Shown here: piece after piece, positions 16,006-23,945 of the stretch
Numbering within the stretch: the first letter of the stretch is position 1
How the letters are laid out: each line of letters opens with the position of its first letter
NCBI RefSeq assembly: GCF_900142985.1
Contig: NZ_LT670849.1
Location: 4,914,501 to 4,978,500 of the forward strand
DNA length: 64,000 nucleotides
Source: Bradyrhizobium erythrophlei
GTDB lineage: Bacteria > Pseudomonadota > Alphaproteobacteria > Rhizobiales > Xanthobacteraceae
Direction of reading: 5' to 3'
Notes under the pieces: generated by a model
What the model was told of the DNA's origin: nothing
Database searches by the model: none
What the model saw: only the letters and a program-made list of their open reading frames with translations
Translations under genes and position numbers: made by a program

Positions 16006-16137
16006 GGGCGCACCTTCGCTGGGGCGGAAAGCCCGCCACACTCCACCCTCGCTCGGCCACGATCATTTCCCGGCAATGTCCCGAAAAGGGACAAAACTCT
16101 GACGTTTTCGGCCACATTCGGGCGTGACGTTAACCAA

Positions 16138-16248
16138 ATGCAAACCATCACGGTAATAACCATTCTGGCGCTGCTGACGATTTCGGGGGCAGTTGTCTCC
16201 GATCGGCTTCTGACGGGCCCGGAGCAGTCTGTGACGGTGCGTTTCTGA
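16138..16248 (+). CDS. possible 36-aa single-helix peptide
   Basis: ATG 16138 opens a 36-residue frame with one hydrophobic helix (TVITILALLTISGAVVSDRL) and a short polar end. It lies in the 800-base region between the RMD1 gene and the Flp pilin, where no longer gene fits. No clear Shine-Dalgarno site is seen. The hydrophobic composition is the only support. Confidence 0.25.
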   Translation: MQTITVITILALLTISGAVVSDRLLTGPEQSVTVRF

Positions 16249-16309
16249 CACTTAGCCTGGGTGTGGGCGCGTCTGGCGGTGTCGACATGATCCTTGGGGG
16301 ACGTCGAAC

Positions 16310-16411
16310 ATGCTTTCCGTAGATCAATTCCTGAGACTTATCAGTGTGCCGGCCGTGGCTGCGGCCTTCTTGATCGCCTCACAGGTATCGGGTGCGGGCG
16401 TTTTCCACTAG
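16310..16411 (+). CDS. possible 33-aa hydrophobic peptide
   Basis: ATG 16310 follows TTGGGGGACG, a weak ribosome site, and encodes 33 residues with a hydrophobic centre (ISVPAVAAAFLIASQVSGAG). It could be a small membrane peptide ahead of the pilin gene or chance. Not recognised. Confidence 0.25.
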   Translation: MLSVDQFLRLISVPAVAAAFLIASQVSGAGVFH

Positions 16412-16522
16412 ACGCCGGCACAACTGACGCGCGAAGTGTCCAGACTTCGATCCTGACATAATGGGTTGAAACAGGCGGCGCGGCCGCCTGTCGGCGTGCC
16501 GATCTCCAGCCATTCCCGTCAT

Positions 16523-16584
16523 TTTTAGCGAAAATCGCGCGTTTACTGCGTGAATGTTCGGATGGAACACACTTTTCGCTAAAA
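16523..16584. promoter_or_regulatory. widely spaced 12-bp inverted repeat upstream of the Flp pilin
   Basis: TTTTAGCGAAAA (16523-16534) and its exact complement TTTTCGCTAAAA (16573-16584) are separated by 38 bases, giving 50-bp centre spacing. This A/T-rich pair stands out in GC-rich DNA, and the arm itself is close to an internal palindrome (TTTTnGCgAAAA). It is a candidate two-site operator for the pilin promoter. Confidence 0.45.
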
Positions 16585-16622
16585 TGCTGTGTGCACTTCT
16601 TTACACAACCTTAGAGCGCCGC

Positions 16623-16636
16623 CCGTAAATTTACGG
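16623..16636. promoter_or_regulatory. perfect 14-bp palindrome upstream of the Flp pilin
   Basis: CCGTAAATTTACGG is a perfect palindrome located 61 bases before the TTG start of the pilin gene. Its place and symmetry suggest a regulator-binding site near the promoter; the protein is unknown. Confidence 0.45.
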
Positions 16637-16696
16637 TCGAGCCCATCGGTGTGAGGGAACGCTGGTGGGCGTTCATGTGCTCACAGGAGGCAGGCT

Positions 16697-16861
16697 TTGC
16701 GGAATCTTCTCAAGAGGTTTTTGGCGGATCAGGCGGGGGCAACCGCGATCGAGTACGGTCTGATCGCGGCCGGTATTGCGCTCGCCATCATTGCGGCGGT
16801 CAACGGCCTCGGCTCGAACCTGAACGGCGTCTTCACCAGCGTCAATAATTCGCTGAAGTAA
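16697..16861 (+). CDS. Flp/Fap-type IVb pilin, TTG start
   Basis: A 54-aa pilin that starts with TTG: AGGAGG (16685-16690) sits 6 bases upstream and no ATG is available in frame. The sequence opens RNLLKRFLADQAGATAIEYG, has the Glu-Tyr pair after the processing region that marks Flp pilins, continues with the hydrophobic helix LIAAGIALAIIAAVNGLG and ends NGVFTSVNNSLK. Flp pilins are cut by a TadV/CpaA-type peptidase and assembled by the tad system for surface attachment. No tad or cpa gene is nearby, so this is an orphan pilin locus. A strong terminator follows. Confidence 0.88.
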   Translation: MRNLLKRFLADQAGATAIEYGLIAAGIALAIIAAVNGLGSNLNGVFTSVNNSLK

Positions 16862-16899
16862 TCTGCTTCCCCTTTCTCAGGGGGGCTGCGACATCTGGC

Positions 16900-16937
16900 A
16901 AAACCCCGCCGGGAACTTCGGTTCCGGCGGGGTTTTT
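16900..16937 (+). terminator. rho-independent terminator of the pilin gene
   Basis: A long stem, AAAACCCCGCCGG with GAAC on one side and GTTCCGGCGGGG on the other, closes on a TTCG tetraloop with one bulged G and ends in TTTTTC. It lies 38 bases after the pilin stop codon. Confidence 0.88.
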
Positions 16938-17037
16938 CGTGGGTGATCGGGCGGGGCGGGAAGGTGATTGTGCGGGAAGGTGATTGTGTCGGTCTTTTTG
17001 ACCCTTGGTTTGACTCCCGGTTCTTTGGCTTCCCGCC

Positions 17038-17454
17038 TCAATGTCCCGGCGGACTTGATATCTCCCCGCCCGAGATCTCGTCGCCAGAGATCCGGTTGGT
17101 TTGGGCGGCCTCATGGCGCAGCCACAATTCGAGGCCGGCGAAAAACACGATCGCGGAGCCTATTCCAATGGCGAAGTGCATCGCCGGCGTATGGGCAAAG
17201 CCTAGCAGATAGGGCGAGACCACGAGCCACAGGCCGAGCGCCAGGTTGATCCACTCTTCCCAGGTCGAATAGGCGATCATCGCCGCGATCGAGACGACGA
17301 TGATTGCCGCGGAACTCAGCCACAGGTCGAGGCCGGCGGTACGGCTCGCATGCGCAAAGAACCAGGGCGAGGCGAACAGCATCGCAGCCAGCAACAGGTT
17401 ATAAAGATCGAGAACTGATTCGCTTTCGAGTCTGAGAATCGCGCGTCGCTGCAT
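17038..17454 (-). CDS. SPW repeat membrane protein
   Basis: A 138-aa integral membrane protein with two SPW-type repeats: LLLAAMLFASPWFFAHA and LALGLWLVVSPYLLGFAH, each near a helix pair. Four hydrophobic segments are visible, then a polar C-terminal tail (ISGDEISGGEISSPPGH). The repeat is named after its Ser-Pro-Trp motif and its function is unknown. The start at 17454 (MQRRAILRLESES) is supported by GGAGA about 6 bases upstream on the coding strand; an in-frame ATG 16 codons earlier lacks one. Confidence 0.8.
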   Translation of the reverse strand: MQRRAILRLESESVLDLYNLLLAAMLFASPWFFAHASRTAGLDLWLSSAAIIVVSIAAMIAYSTWEEWINLALGLWLVVSPYLLGFAHTPAMHFAIGIGSAIVFFAGLELWLRHEAAQTNRISGDEISGGEISSPPGH

Positions 17455-17706
17455 GGTATCTCTCCGGGGAAATCCGGTCTTGCCGGGAATCACCCGACTC
17501 ATTCATGAAGTAATGCGGGAGAGATGCGTCCGTTCCGCCTTCGCACGGCTAGACTTTCGAACGAGGCGGATCAAAAGCGCGCGCGGACGTTGCCAGCCCA
17601 CAACAGTCCACAGCAATTAGAAGCTGCAATTGATTCCGATGCAGACATCAGCGCCGGCCGCGCTAAATTCGAAAACGGGGAAAGTCGGCTGAGGTTCTTG
17701 ACGAAA

Positions 17707-17967
17707 ATGACGCATCATCTGCTCTTCAATCCGTTTCATTCGAAACAGGAAAACCACGAGCGTGCGCAGGATACGCGGCGCCACGTGCTGTCGACGCGAA
17801 CCACGCCGGTGTGCGGCCATTGCCGTTCCGACGACATCACCTCGCAGGCGACCGTGCAGTGGAGCAATGAGAAGCAGGAGTGGGAGCTCGCCTCGACCTT
17901 CGCCCAGCCAGCGCACTGCAACACCTGCAACAAGCCGACCGAAATCGTCTGGTTGCCGTTGAACTAG
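17707..17967 (+). CDS. small zinc-ribbon-like protein
   Basis: The C-terminal 50 residues contain VCGHCRSDDI and, about 30 residues later, HCNTCNKPTEI: two C-x-x-C knuckles that can bind one zinc ion. The middle is a beta-like stretch (SQATVQWSNEKQEWELAST). With the start at ATG 17707 (MTHHLLFNPFHSKQEN) the protein has 86 residues; the frame is open back to 17524, but that part looks non-coding. A nucleic-acid or protein-binding role is plausible but not shown. It stands alone. Confidence 0.65.
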   Translation: MTHHLLFNPFHSKQENHERAQDTRRHVLSTRTTPVCGHCRSDDITSQATVQWSNEKQEWELASTFAQPAHCNTCNKPTEIVWLPLN

Positions 17968-18031
17968 GCGCACCCGGGCAGGCCGAGCCATGGCGAGGCC
18001 GTGGCGAACGGTGCAAACAAAAAAGCGCCGG

Positions 18032-18075
18032 CCTCATCCTTCGAGACGCGGCGCACGCCGCTCCTCAGGATGAGG
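18032..18075. repeat. dispersed intergenic hairpin repeat, copy 2
   Basis: Second copy of the 44-nt element, with arms CCTCATCCT and AGGATGAGG and inner TTCGAGACG conserved while the centre differs from copy 1 at 314-357. GAACGGTGCAA also precedes it, so the duplicated unit is somewhat longer than the hairpin. It lies between two convergent genes. Confidence 0.75.
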
Positions 18076-18104
18076 GGAGCGTGCCACAGTATTTACGCTG
18101 CCCC

Positions 18105-19304
18105 TCACGTCACCGGCGCTACCGGATTGGGCTCGGCCGTATACGTCAAGGGCATGTTGACCGGCCGGTAGGACGGAACGCCCGCCATCCGGTCGATCAC
18201 CGATTGATGGATGAGGGCGCCTTCGGGAATTGGCCGCGGTTCGCCGCGCGGCAGGTACCAGCCCAGAAAACACCGCCGCTCTTTCCACTCTCGCCATTTT
18301 TCCCGCTTCGGCAGCCATTCGAGAATCCACCACAGCCCGGTGAGGGAATCGTGCAGGGCTGCGGTCGCGCTCGGCGGGACATAGACGTGCGGGCTGCCCG
18401 GCTTCGGAAAACCCCAGCAGAGATGATTGACCATGTCGCGATCGACGCGCAGGCCGCACGCCACGGCCTGGTCGATCATCCATAGCAGCGGAAACTTCGA
18501 AGGCGCGCTTTCGGTTTCCGGATAACCGCCGCCGACGTCGCAATGCACGCCGGCGAACCAGACCTGGCGGATGTCCTGCTCGATCGCCGTCGAGCCGTCG
18601 AAAATATTCGGCCGGTATTTCTGCGGCTGGGTCCAGCGGTTGAGGCGGAACATTCGCCGCCGCTCGTCGATGGCGACGGCCTGGCGGAATGTCTTCACGC
18701 TCGGGTTGGTGCGCGTATAGACCAGCGTTTGCAGGTCGAACCAGAATTTGTCGGGCCGCGGCACGATCACGGAAGCGACCGTGTCCCACACGCCCATGAA
18801 CTCGATTCCCACATGATAGCCGCCGGCGATGCGGCTGAAGTGCCAGGCCTCGTCGAGAAAATCCTTGTTGTCGCCTGCGCCCTGACTTTTGGCGCTGGCA
18901 TTCTTGTAGGAGGTGAAGGCGTAAGCCGCGAGATCGATCTGGTCCGGCGGCAACAGCCCCATCACCTGAATGAAGGCGGCAAGCACGCGCACGGTGTAGG
19001 CGCCGCGGGAAAAGCCGAACAGCCAGATCCTGTCGCCCTTTTCGTACGTCTCGCACAGGAAACGATAGGCGGCGAGCGTGTCTTCATCGAGCCCTGCGCC
19101 GGTCGCAAGACCGCGGATGGCCCAGGCCTCCTGCTTGAACTGTCCCCAGGTGCTTTCCAGGCCGACGGTGCCGACGCCCGGGTGATAATAAACCCGCTGG
19201 CCCTCATCCTTTTGGACGAGGCGGAACAGCTTGAGCACATTCGAGATCGTGGTGTTGATCTCGTTGCCGGTGCCATCGCAGCAAATCACGATGTTCTTCG
19301 ACAT
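18105..19304 (-). CDS. DUF2235 alpha/beta-hydrolase (Tle1-like lipase family)
   Basis: A 399-aa protein of the DUF2235 family: MSKNIVICCDGTGNEI at the start, LFGFSRGAYTVRVLAAFI at about residues 95-112 with the nucleophile Ser99 in G-x-S-x-G, then EFMGVWDTVAS and VWFAGVHCDVGGGYPE, which supply the acid and histidine. Some members are type VI secretion phospholipase effectors (Tle1 group); others are stand-alone cytoplasmic enzymes. No signal peptide, VgrG, Hcp or immunity gene is near, so the stand-alone reading is preferred. The ATG at 19304 fits the family start better than the longer frame to 19379. Confidence 0.82.
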   Translation of the reverse strand: MSKNIVICCDGTGNEINTTISNVLKLFRLVQKDEGQRVYYHPGVGTVGLESTWGQFKQEAWAIRGLATGAGLDEDTLAAYRFLCETYEKGDRIWLFGFSRGAYTVRVLAAFIQVMGLLPPDQIDLAAYAFTSYKNASAKSQGAGDNKDFLDEAWHFSRIAGGYHVGIEFMGVWDTVASVIVPRPDKFWFDLQTLVYTRTNPSVKTFRQAVAIDERRRMFRLNRWTQPQKYRPNIFDGSTAIEQDIRQVWFAGVHCDVGGGYPETESAPSKFPLLWMIDQAVACGLRVDRDMVNHLCWGFPKPGSPHVYVPPSATAALHDSLTGLWWILEWLPKREKWREWKERRCFLGWYLPRGEPRPIPEGALIHQSVIDRMAGVPSYRPVNMPLTYTAEPNPVAPVT

Positions 19305-19509
19305 GATGCCCCCGCCAGACGTTTGAGCAGCGCATAAGGTCTGGCGACAAGTCGTAAGGCAACGCGCGGCCGGCATCAACCTGCAATTGAGGTATGCCGA
19401 GCTACCCCCGCGAAGTGGCGGACGCCGGTCATCTTGAATGCTATGGTCGCCGCCTCACGCAAGAACAGCGCCGGCTGGCAAAAACCGGGCGCGAGCAGGG
19501 GAGGCTTCC

Positions 19510-20757
19510 ATGAACAGGACTGCCGTAATTATCTCGACGATAGGAGTAACGATGGCCGCATTGACCGGCACTGTAGCTGCGCAAACCTCGCCAGCATCAA
19601 CCGCCCTCGATGCAAGCCTGAAAAGCGCGGTCGAACGCAAGGATATTCCGGGCGTGGTGGCGCTGGTGACCGACAAGAAAGGCGTGATCTATGAGGGCGC
19701 CTTCGGTGTCGCCGACGTTTCGAGCGGCCGTGCGCTGAAGACGGACGCGCTGTTTCGCATCGCTTCGATGACCAAGCCCATTACCTCGGTCGCGCTGATG
19801 CAGCTCGTCGAGCAGGGCAAGATTTCCCTCGACGATCCCGGCGAAAAATATTTGCCGGAGCTGAAAAATCCGATGGTCGTGACGTCGTTTGACGCCAAGA
19901 CCGGCGACTACCAACTGCGCCCGGCCTCGAAGCCGGCAACGGTACGGAATTTCCTGACCCACACCTCGGGACTGGCCTATCCCTTCACCAGCGCGCTCTA
20001 CCGCGACTTCAAGCCCAAGGCCGGCGAGACTTACGCGTTCGGTGGTCCGATGCTGTTCGATCCCGGCGAGCGCTGGCACTACTCGACCTCGACCGACGTC
20101 GTCGGCCGGCTGGTCGAAGTGGTTTCCGGCCAGAAGCTGGAGGATTACTTCCACGACCACATCTTCGTGCCGCTGAAGATGAACGACACCTCCTATAACG
20201 TGCCGGAAGCCAAGGGGCCGCGCCTCGTGGCCCAGCAGCAGCGCGACGGCGCCAAGATGGACGGACCCGTCGTGTTGCAGATCCCGCCGCTCGTAGGCCT
20301 CACGATCGCCAACCCGATCGGCGGCGGCGGACTGGCGTCGACCGCCGACGATTACGGCCGCTTCATGCGCATGGTCCTCAACGGCGGCGAACTCGACGGC
20401 GCGCGGATTCTGAAAGCCGAGACCATCGCGATGATGGAGCAAAATCAAATCGGCGCGGTGACGGTGCCGGCGCTCAAGACCGCGTTGCCGCGCAGCGCCG
20501 ACTTCTCCTTCATCGCCGACGGCCGCGACAAATGGGGGCTCGGTTTCCTGATCACGGTGGACCAATTGCCCGGCATGCGCTCGCCTGGATCGTTGAGCTG
20601 GGGCGGCATCAACAACACCTACTTCTGGATCGATCCGGCGCGAGGGCTAGCCGGCACGATCATGATGCAGTATCTGCCGTTCGCCGACACCAAGGCGCTC
20701 GCCACCTATCGCACCTTCGAACTCGGCGCCTATCAATTGGCCAAGGCGGAGCGGTAA
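19510..20757 (+). CDS. exported serine hydrolase, class C beta-lactamase fold
   Basis: A 415-aa protein with a signal peptide (cut near VAAQ, residue 25). The beta-lactamase/transpeptidase-like domain carries S-x-x-K as SMTK (residues 86-89) and the second motif as YST (191-193), with HTSGLAYPF before it and LSWGGINNTYFWID late as the third strand. Such proteins are usually esterases or D-amino-peptide hydrolases and not antibiotic-resistance enzymes. GGGGAGG upstream of ATG 19510 decides the start over the open frame from 19438. It is monocistronic and ends in a GC hairpin shared with the convergent hydrolase. Confidence 0.82.
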   Translation: MNRTAVIISTIGVTMAALTGTVAAQTSPASTALDASLKSAVERKDIPGVVALVTDKKGVIYEGAFGVADVSSGRALKTDALFRIASMTKPITSVALMQLVEQGKISLDDPGEKYLPELKNPMVVTSFDAKTGDYQLRPASKPATVRNFLTHTSGLAYPFTSALYRDFKPKAGETYAFGGPMLFDPGERWHYSTSTDVVGRLVEVVSGQKLEDYFHDHIFVPLKMNDTSYNVPEAKGPRLVAQQQRDGAKMDGPVVLQIPPLVGLTIANPIGGGGLASTADDYGRFMRMVLNGGELDGARILKAETIAMMEQNQIGAVTVPALKTALPRSADFSFIADGRDKWGLGFLITVDQLPGMRSPGSLSWGGINNTYFWIDPARGLAGTIMMQYLPFADTKALATYRTFELGAYQLAKAER

Positions 20758-20772
20758 GAGGACTTACTATCG

Positions 20773-20820
20773 CCGGCCGGCGTCACGCCGGCCGGTGAAA
20801 CATATGACACGCCGGCCGGT
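20773..20820. terminator. bidirectional GC hairpin between convergent genes
   Basis: CCGGCCGGCG (20773-20782) and CGCCGGCCGG (20786-20795) form a perfect 10-bp stem with a TCA loop; the 12-mer ACGCCGGCCGGT of the right arm is repeated directly at 20809-20820, where it touches the stop of the next gene. It lies between the serine hydrolase and the alpha/beta hydrolase and likely ends both transcripts, although no T-run is present. Confidence 0.6.
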
Positions 20821-21779
20821 CAGAAGCCGCGATGTGACAAAAACTGCAAGATCAGCGCGGCGATCTCGTCGTTCTTCTCGTCGAGCGCGAAGTGCCCGGC
20901 GTCGAGCTGGTGGATTTCGGCCTCCGGCACGTCGCGCTTGTAGGCGTCGCCGCCGGCGGCGATGAACGACGGATCGTTCTTGCCCCACACCACGAGCGTC
21001 GGCGGCTTATGTTCGCGCAGCCAGGCCTGCCAGGCCGGATAGGCGGCGACGTTGGTGCGATAATCGTAGAAAAGGTCGGCCTGGATCTCGCGCTGGCCGG
21101 GCCGCGACAGAAAGGCGAATTCATCGGTCCACGTGTCGGGATTGTATCGCTCCGGATGCGAGGTGCCGAGCGTGTGGCGCTGTTCGGTGGTGGCGAACGA
21201 AGCAAAGCCTTCGATAACTTCCGGATGCGCCGCGCGGTCTTCCCAGTATTTCGCTCTCTCCGCCCACTTCGCGCCCAGCCCTTCCTGATAGGCGTTGGCA
21301 TTGGAGACGATCAGGGCTGCAACGCGCTTCGGTTGCGCCATCATGACGCGGAAGCCGATCGGCCCGCCATAGTCGTGAAGGAAGAAGGCGCACTTCTCGA
21401 TGCCAAGTTGGGTCAGGAAGTGATCGGTCGTCTCCGCCAGATGATCGAAGGTGTAGGTGTATTTGGACGGCGGCGGCACATCGCTGTGGCCGAAGCCCGG
21501 AAAATCTGGCGCAATGAGATGATAACGCGTGGCGAGCAGCGGGATCAGCGTGTCGAAACTGCGCGATGACGACGGAAAGCCGTGCAGCAGCACGATGGTC
21601 GCCGCATCCCTGGGGCCGGCCTCGCGGTAGAAGATCGTGAGGCCGTCGACGGTGGCGCGGTGATAGGTCGTCGTCGTGGAGTTCGATTCCATGGCTGATT
21701 CCGCGGGTCTGGCTGCGGCGTGGCCGGCCAGAAGTGATGCGGCGAAGGTTGCGGCGGCCACTGCGATTGGCTTTATCAT
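20820..21779 (-). CDS. exported alpha/beta hydrolase, dehalogenase/epoxide-hydrolase type
   Basis: A 319-aa protein with a signal peptide (IAVAAATFAASLLAGHAAA) followed by an alpha/beta-hydrolase domain: VLLHGFPSSSRSF oxyanion loop, PDFPGFGHSDVP, then FFLHDYGGPIGFRV, where the nucleophile is the aspartate of HDYGG as in haloalkane dehalogenases and epoxide hydrolases. The late LDAGHFALDE supplies the histidine. The Asp nucleophile excludes a simple lipase role; the substrate is unknown. It appears monocistronic and lies tail to tail with the serine hydrolase. Confidence 0.82.
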   Translation of the reverse strand: MIKPIAVAAATFAASLLAGHAAARPAESAMESNSTTTTYHRATVDGLTIFYREAGPRDAATIVLLHGFPSSSRSFDTLIPLLATRYHLIAPDFPGFGHSDVPPPSKYTYTFDHLAETTDHFLTQLGIEKCAFFLHDYGGPIGFRVMMAQPKRVAALIVSNANAYQEGLGAKWAERAKYWEDRAAHPEVIEGFASFATTEQRHTLGTSHPERYNPDTWTDEFAFLSRPGQREIQADLFYDYRTNVAAYPAWQAWLREHKPPTLVVWGKNDPSFIAAGGDAYKRDVPEAEIHQLDAGHFALDEKNDEIAALILQFLSHRGF

Positions 21780-21933
21780 CTGATAGCTCCCGGATGAAAG
21801 GCGAGTCGTCTAAGTCATCCGGTAGCACGGCAAGGCTCATCGCGCCGTGCCGGCTTTTGCAATTCTCAATTTCACATGGCGCGTGCTCTCGCGGTGCGCG
21901 CGCCCGCGATTTCCGCGCTTGCTTCGGTCGCGC

Positions 21934-22407
21934 TTACTTCTGCTCCTGCTTCTGTTCCTGCGGCGAAGGTGTCGGCTGCGCCGCAGCCGGACTGGCCTCG
22001 CGACGCTCAAGCGGAGCCGTCTGATCGCTGGCCTGGAGCCAGGTCGGCATGTGCACCAGCGAATTGTCGAGGTGATTGATGAGCCAGATGCCGCCGAGCG
22101 CAATCACGCCGGCGAGCATGACATGCGGCAGCGTGCGCACGAGAACGCCGAGCAGTTCGGCGAACGCGGCCAGGATCGCAGCGGCGGCGAAAAACAGTTC
22201 GCGGCCGACCCGATACAGCGCCCAGACCACGGCGGCGAGCACCAGCACGAGCAGGATTTCCTTCCACAGCGGCCATTGCTGCCATGGCGCGCTCGCCAGT
22301 CTGGAGATCTGGTCGACCGACCAGGTCCAGATCAGTTCGACGAAACGGAAGATCGCCGCGATACCGTCGTGCAGGAATTTCAGGAACTGTTCGAAAACCT
22401 GTTTCAT
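21934..22407 (-). CDS. membrane protein of unknown function
   Basis: A 157-aa protein: an N-terminal amphipathic region (MKQVFEQFLKFLHDGIAAIF), then three hydrophobic stretches (LLVLVLAAVVWALYRVG, FFAAAAILAAFAELLGVLV, VMLAGVIALGGIWLI), ending in a Gln/Glu/Pro-rich polar tail. GAGGTG lies about 7 bases before ATG 22407 and decides the start. No family is recognised. It faces the 78-aa gene at 22607 divergently. Confidence 0.65.
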   Translation of the reverse strand: MKQVFEQFLKFLHDGIAAIFRFVELIWTWSVDQISRLASAPWQQWPLWKEILLVLVLAAVVWALYRVGRELFFAAAAILAAFAELLGVLVRTLPHVMLAGVIALGGIWLINHLDNSLVHMPTWLQASDQTAPLERREASPAAAQPTPSPQEQKQEQK

Positions 22408-22606
22408 GGTCGCACCTCGCTGCTGAACGAATGCGGGGAGGCGGGGTCGGGTTCCCTCAAGTTCGATATTGAATGATGGAACTTGGAGCGGTGGTGCTGC
22501 TTGCCCTTGATCCGACAAAATGGTGGCAGTAATTATCCCGTAAAGATCATCCGCTAAGCGAACGCCAAGTTTCGCGAGGATTGATTCGTACCATCGGGAG
22601 GACATC

Positions 22607-22843
22607 ATGGAAAACGCACAGCAGTGCCGCGCGATCGCGCTGCTCTGCCGCCAGCAGGTAAGCTTTCATCCGCAGGATAGCTGGAAATGGCTGGCGCAGG
22701 CCGAACGCTGGGAACACCTGGCCGACGCGCGGCTGGTCGTGAGGGCCGAAACACCCATAGCTGCGAACTCCAAACCGGCGAGCTTAGCGCCCGCAAACCC
22801 TGTACCAGCGAACCCTGTCGGGACCGGCAGCGCCGCCGCCTAA
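22607..22843 (+). CDS. 78-aa protein of unknown function
   Basis: A small protein beginning MENAQQCRAIALLCRQQVSF followed by SWKWLAQAERWEHLADARL, a Trp-rich helical part, and a Pro/Ala-rich tail (PANPVPANPV). GGGAGG lies 9 bases before ATG. Small proteins with this N-terminus occur repeatedly in Bradyrhizobium genomes to my recollection, with no assigned role. Confidence 0.62.
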   Translation: MENAQQCRAIALLCRQQVSFHPQDSWKWLAQAERWEHLADARLVVRAETPIAANSKPASLAPANPVPANPVGTGSAAA

Positions 22844-23011
22844 ATTCGCGTCATCATTTCTTCAGAATCCGCAGCTATGGTCCAACGCAAGTGATCGCTC
22901 GCCGGATGTACGCGGGTGGTTGGCGAGCCCCGGCATTTTGTGCTGGGGTTTTTCGTTTTTGTAGCTCGCCTGACTCCGGCATCGCGTGACGCTTTTGTTA
23001 CGCCGTCTCTC

Positions 23012-23758
23012 TCACGACGCCGTCTTGCCGCCGTTGACGTCGATGATCTGTCCGGTGATGAACGCGGCCTTCTCCGAAGTGACGAACTGAATGGCGTCCG
23101 CGATCTCCTCCGGCCGGCCGAGCCGGTTCATCGGCACGGCCGCCTTCATGCCGGCCGTCTTGTCGGCGCCGCCGGTGAAGCGATCGAGCATGGCCGTTTC
23201 CACCGGCCCCGGCGCGATCGCGTTGACGCGGATGCCTGAGGCGGCCGCTTCCAGCGCCGCCGACTTCGTCAGTCCCTCGACCGCGTGCTTGCTGGCGGTA
23301 TAGAGCGAGGCGTTCGCCGCGCCGCGATGGCCCATGGTCGAGGAGATGTTGACGATGCTGCCCGAGCCCTGCACCTGCATGACCCGCAACTCGTGCTTCA
23401 TGCTGAGCAGTACGCCAAGCACGTTGGTGTCGAAGGTCGCGGCATAGCTTTCCGCATCCTGCGCGGTGATCGGACCGCGTACGCCTTCGGTGCCGGCATT
23501 GTTGACGGCGATATCGAGACGGCCGAACCGCGCGACGGCCTTGTCGACCAGCTTTTGCACGTCGCTTTCGTGACGAACGTCGGCCTGCACAAACTCGGCC
23601 TCCGCGCCGAGCGCGCGAAGCTCTTGCTCGAGCGCGCGTCCAGCCTCCTGCTTGCGGCCGGAGACGACGAGGCGCGCGCCTTGCTTGGCAAAGGCCAGCG
23701 CCGTGGCGCGGCCGATGCCGGTCAGGGCGCCGGTGATGAGAACAACTGATTGGGCCAT
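23012..23758 (-). CDS. short-chain dehydrogenase/reductase (SDR)
   Basis: A 248-aa classical SDR: TGALTGIGRATALAF (nucleotide-binding TG-x3-G-x-G), NNAG in the middle, catalytic Ser in SIVNISS, and Y-x-x-x-K as YTASKHAVE, then IAPGPVETAM. It reduces or oxidises a carbonyl or alcohol with NAD(P) in the cytoplasm. The ATG at 23758 has an AAGGA site; the frame extends to 23929 but without family sequence. The LysR gene at 23946 is divergent, so it likely controls this gene. Confidence 0.88.
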   Translation of the reverse strand: MAQSVVLITGALTGIGRATALAFAKQGARLVVSGRKQEAGRALEQELRALGAEAEFVQADVRHESDVQKLVDKAVARFGRLDIAVNNAGTEGVRGPITAQDAESYAATFDTNVLGVLLSMKHELRVMQVQGSGSIVNISSTMGHRGAANASLYTASKHAVEGLTKSAALEAAASGIRVNAIAPGPVETAMLDRFTGGADKTAGMKAAVPMNRLGRPEEIADAIQFVTSEKAAFITGQIIDVNGGKTAS

Positions 23759-23945
23759 GGTGTTCTTCCTTCTGCTATGCCTTTGGGGACTTTCGAGGCG
23801 GGTCTTGATTGGTTTGAACCGGTCGGCCCCTTGGGCGGATAATCGCTGCCATGGAAGGATAGATAGTTCGTGATGGCGACGAGCAGAAAGACTTTGTAGG
23901 GTTGAAGCCATACTTTTGAAGTCTGGCAACGTGGGTTATCTCCCA

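Noticed and set aside
16651..16848. 65-codon frame overlapping the Flp pilin
   Set aside because: The pilin is clearly in another frame with TTG start and AGGAGG; this frame has no family sequence.
19510..20757. Class C beta-lactamase resistance gene
   Set aside because: S-x-x-K is present but the second motif is YST and the third differs from K-T-G; such proteins are mostly esterases or peptidases.
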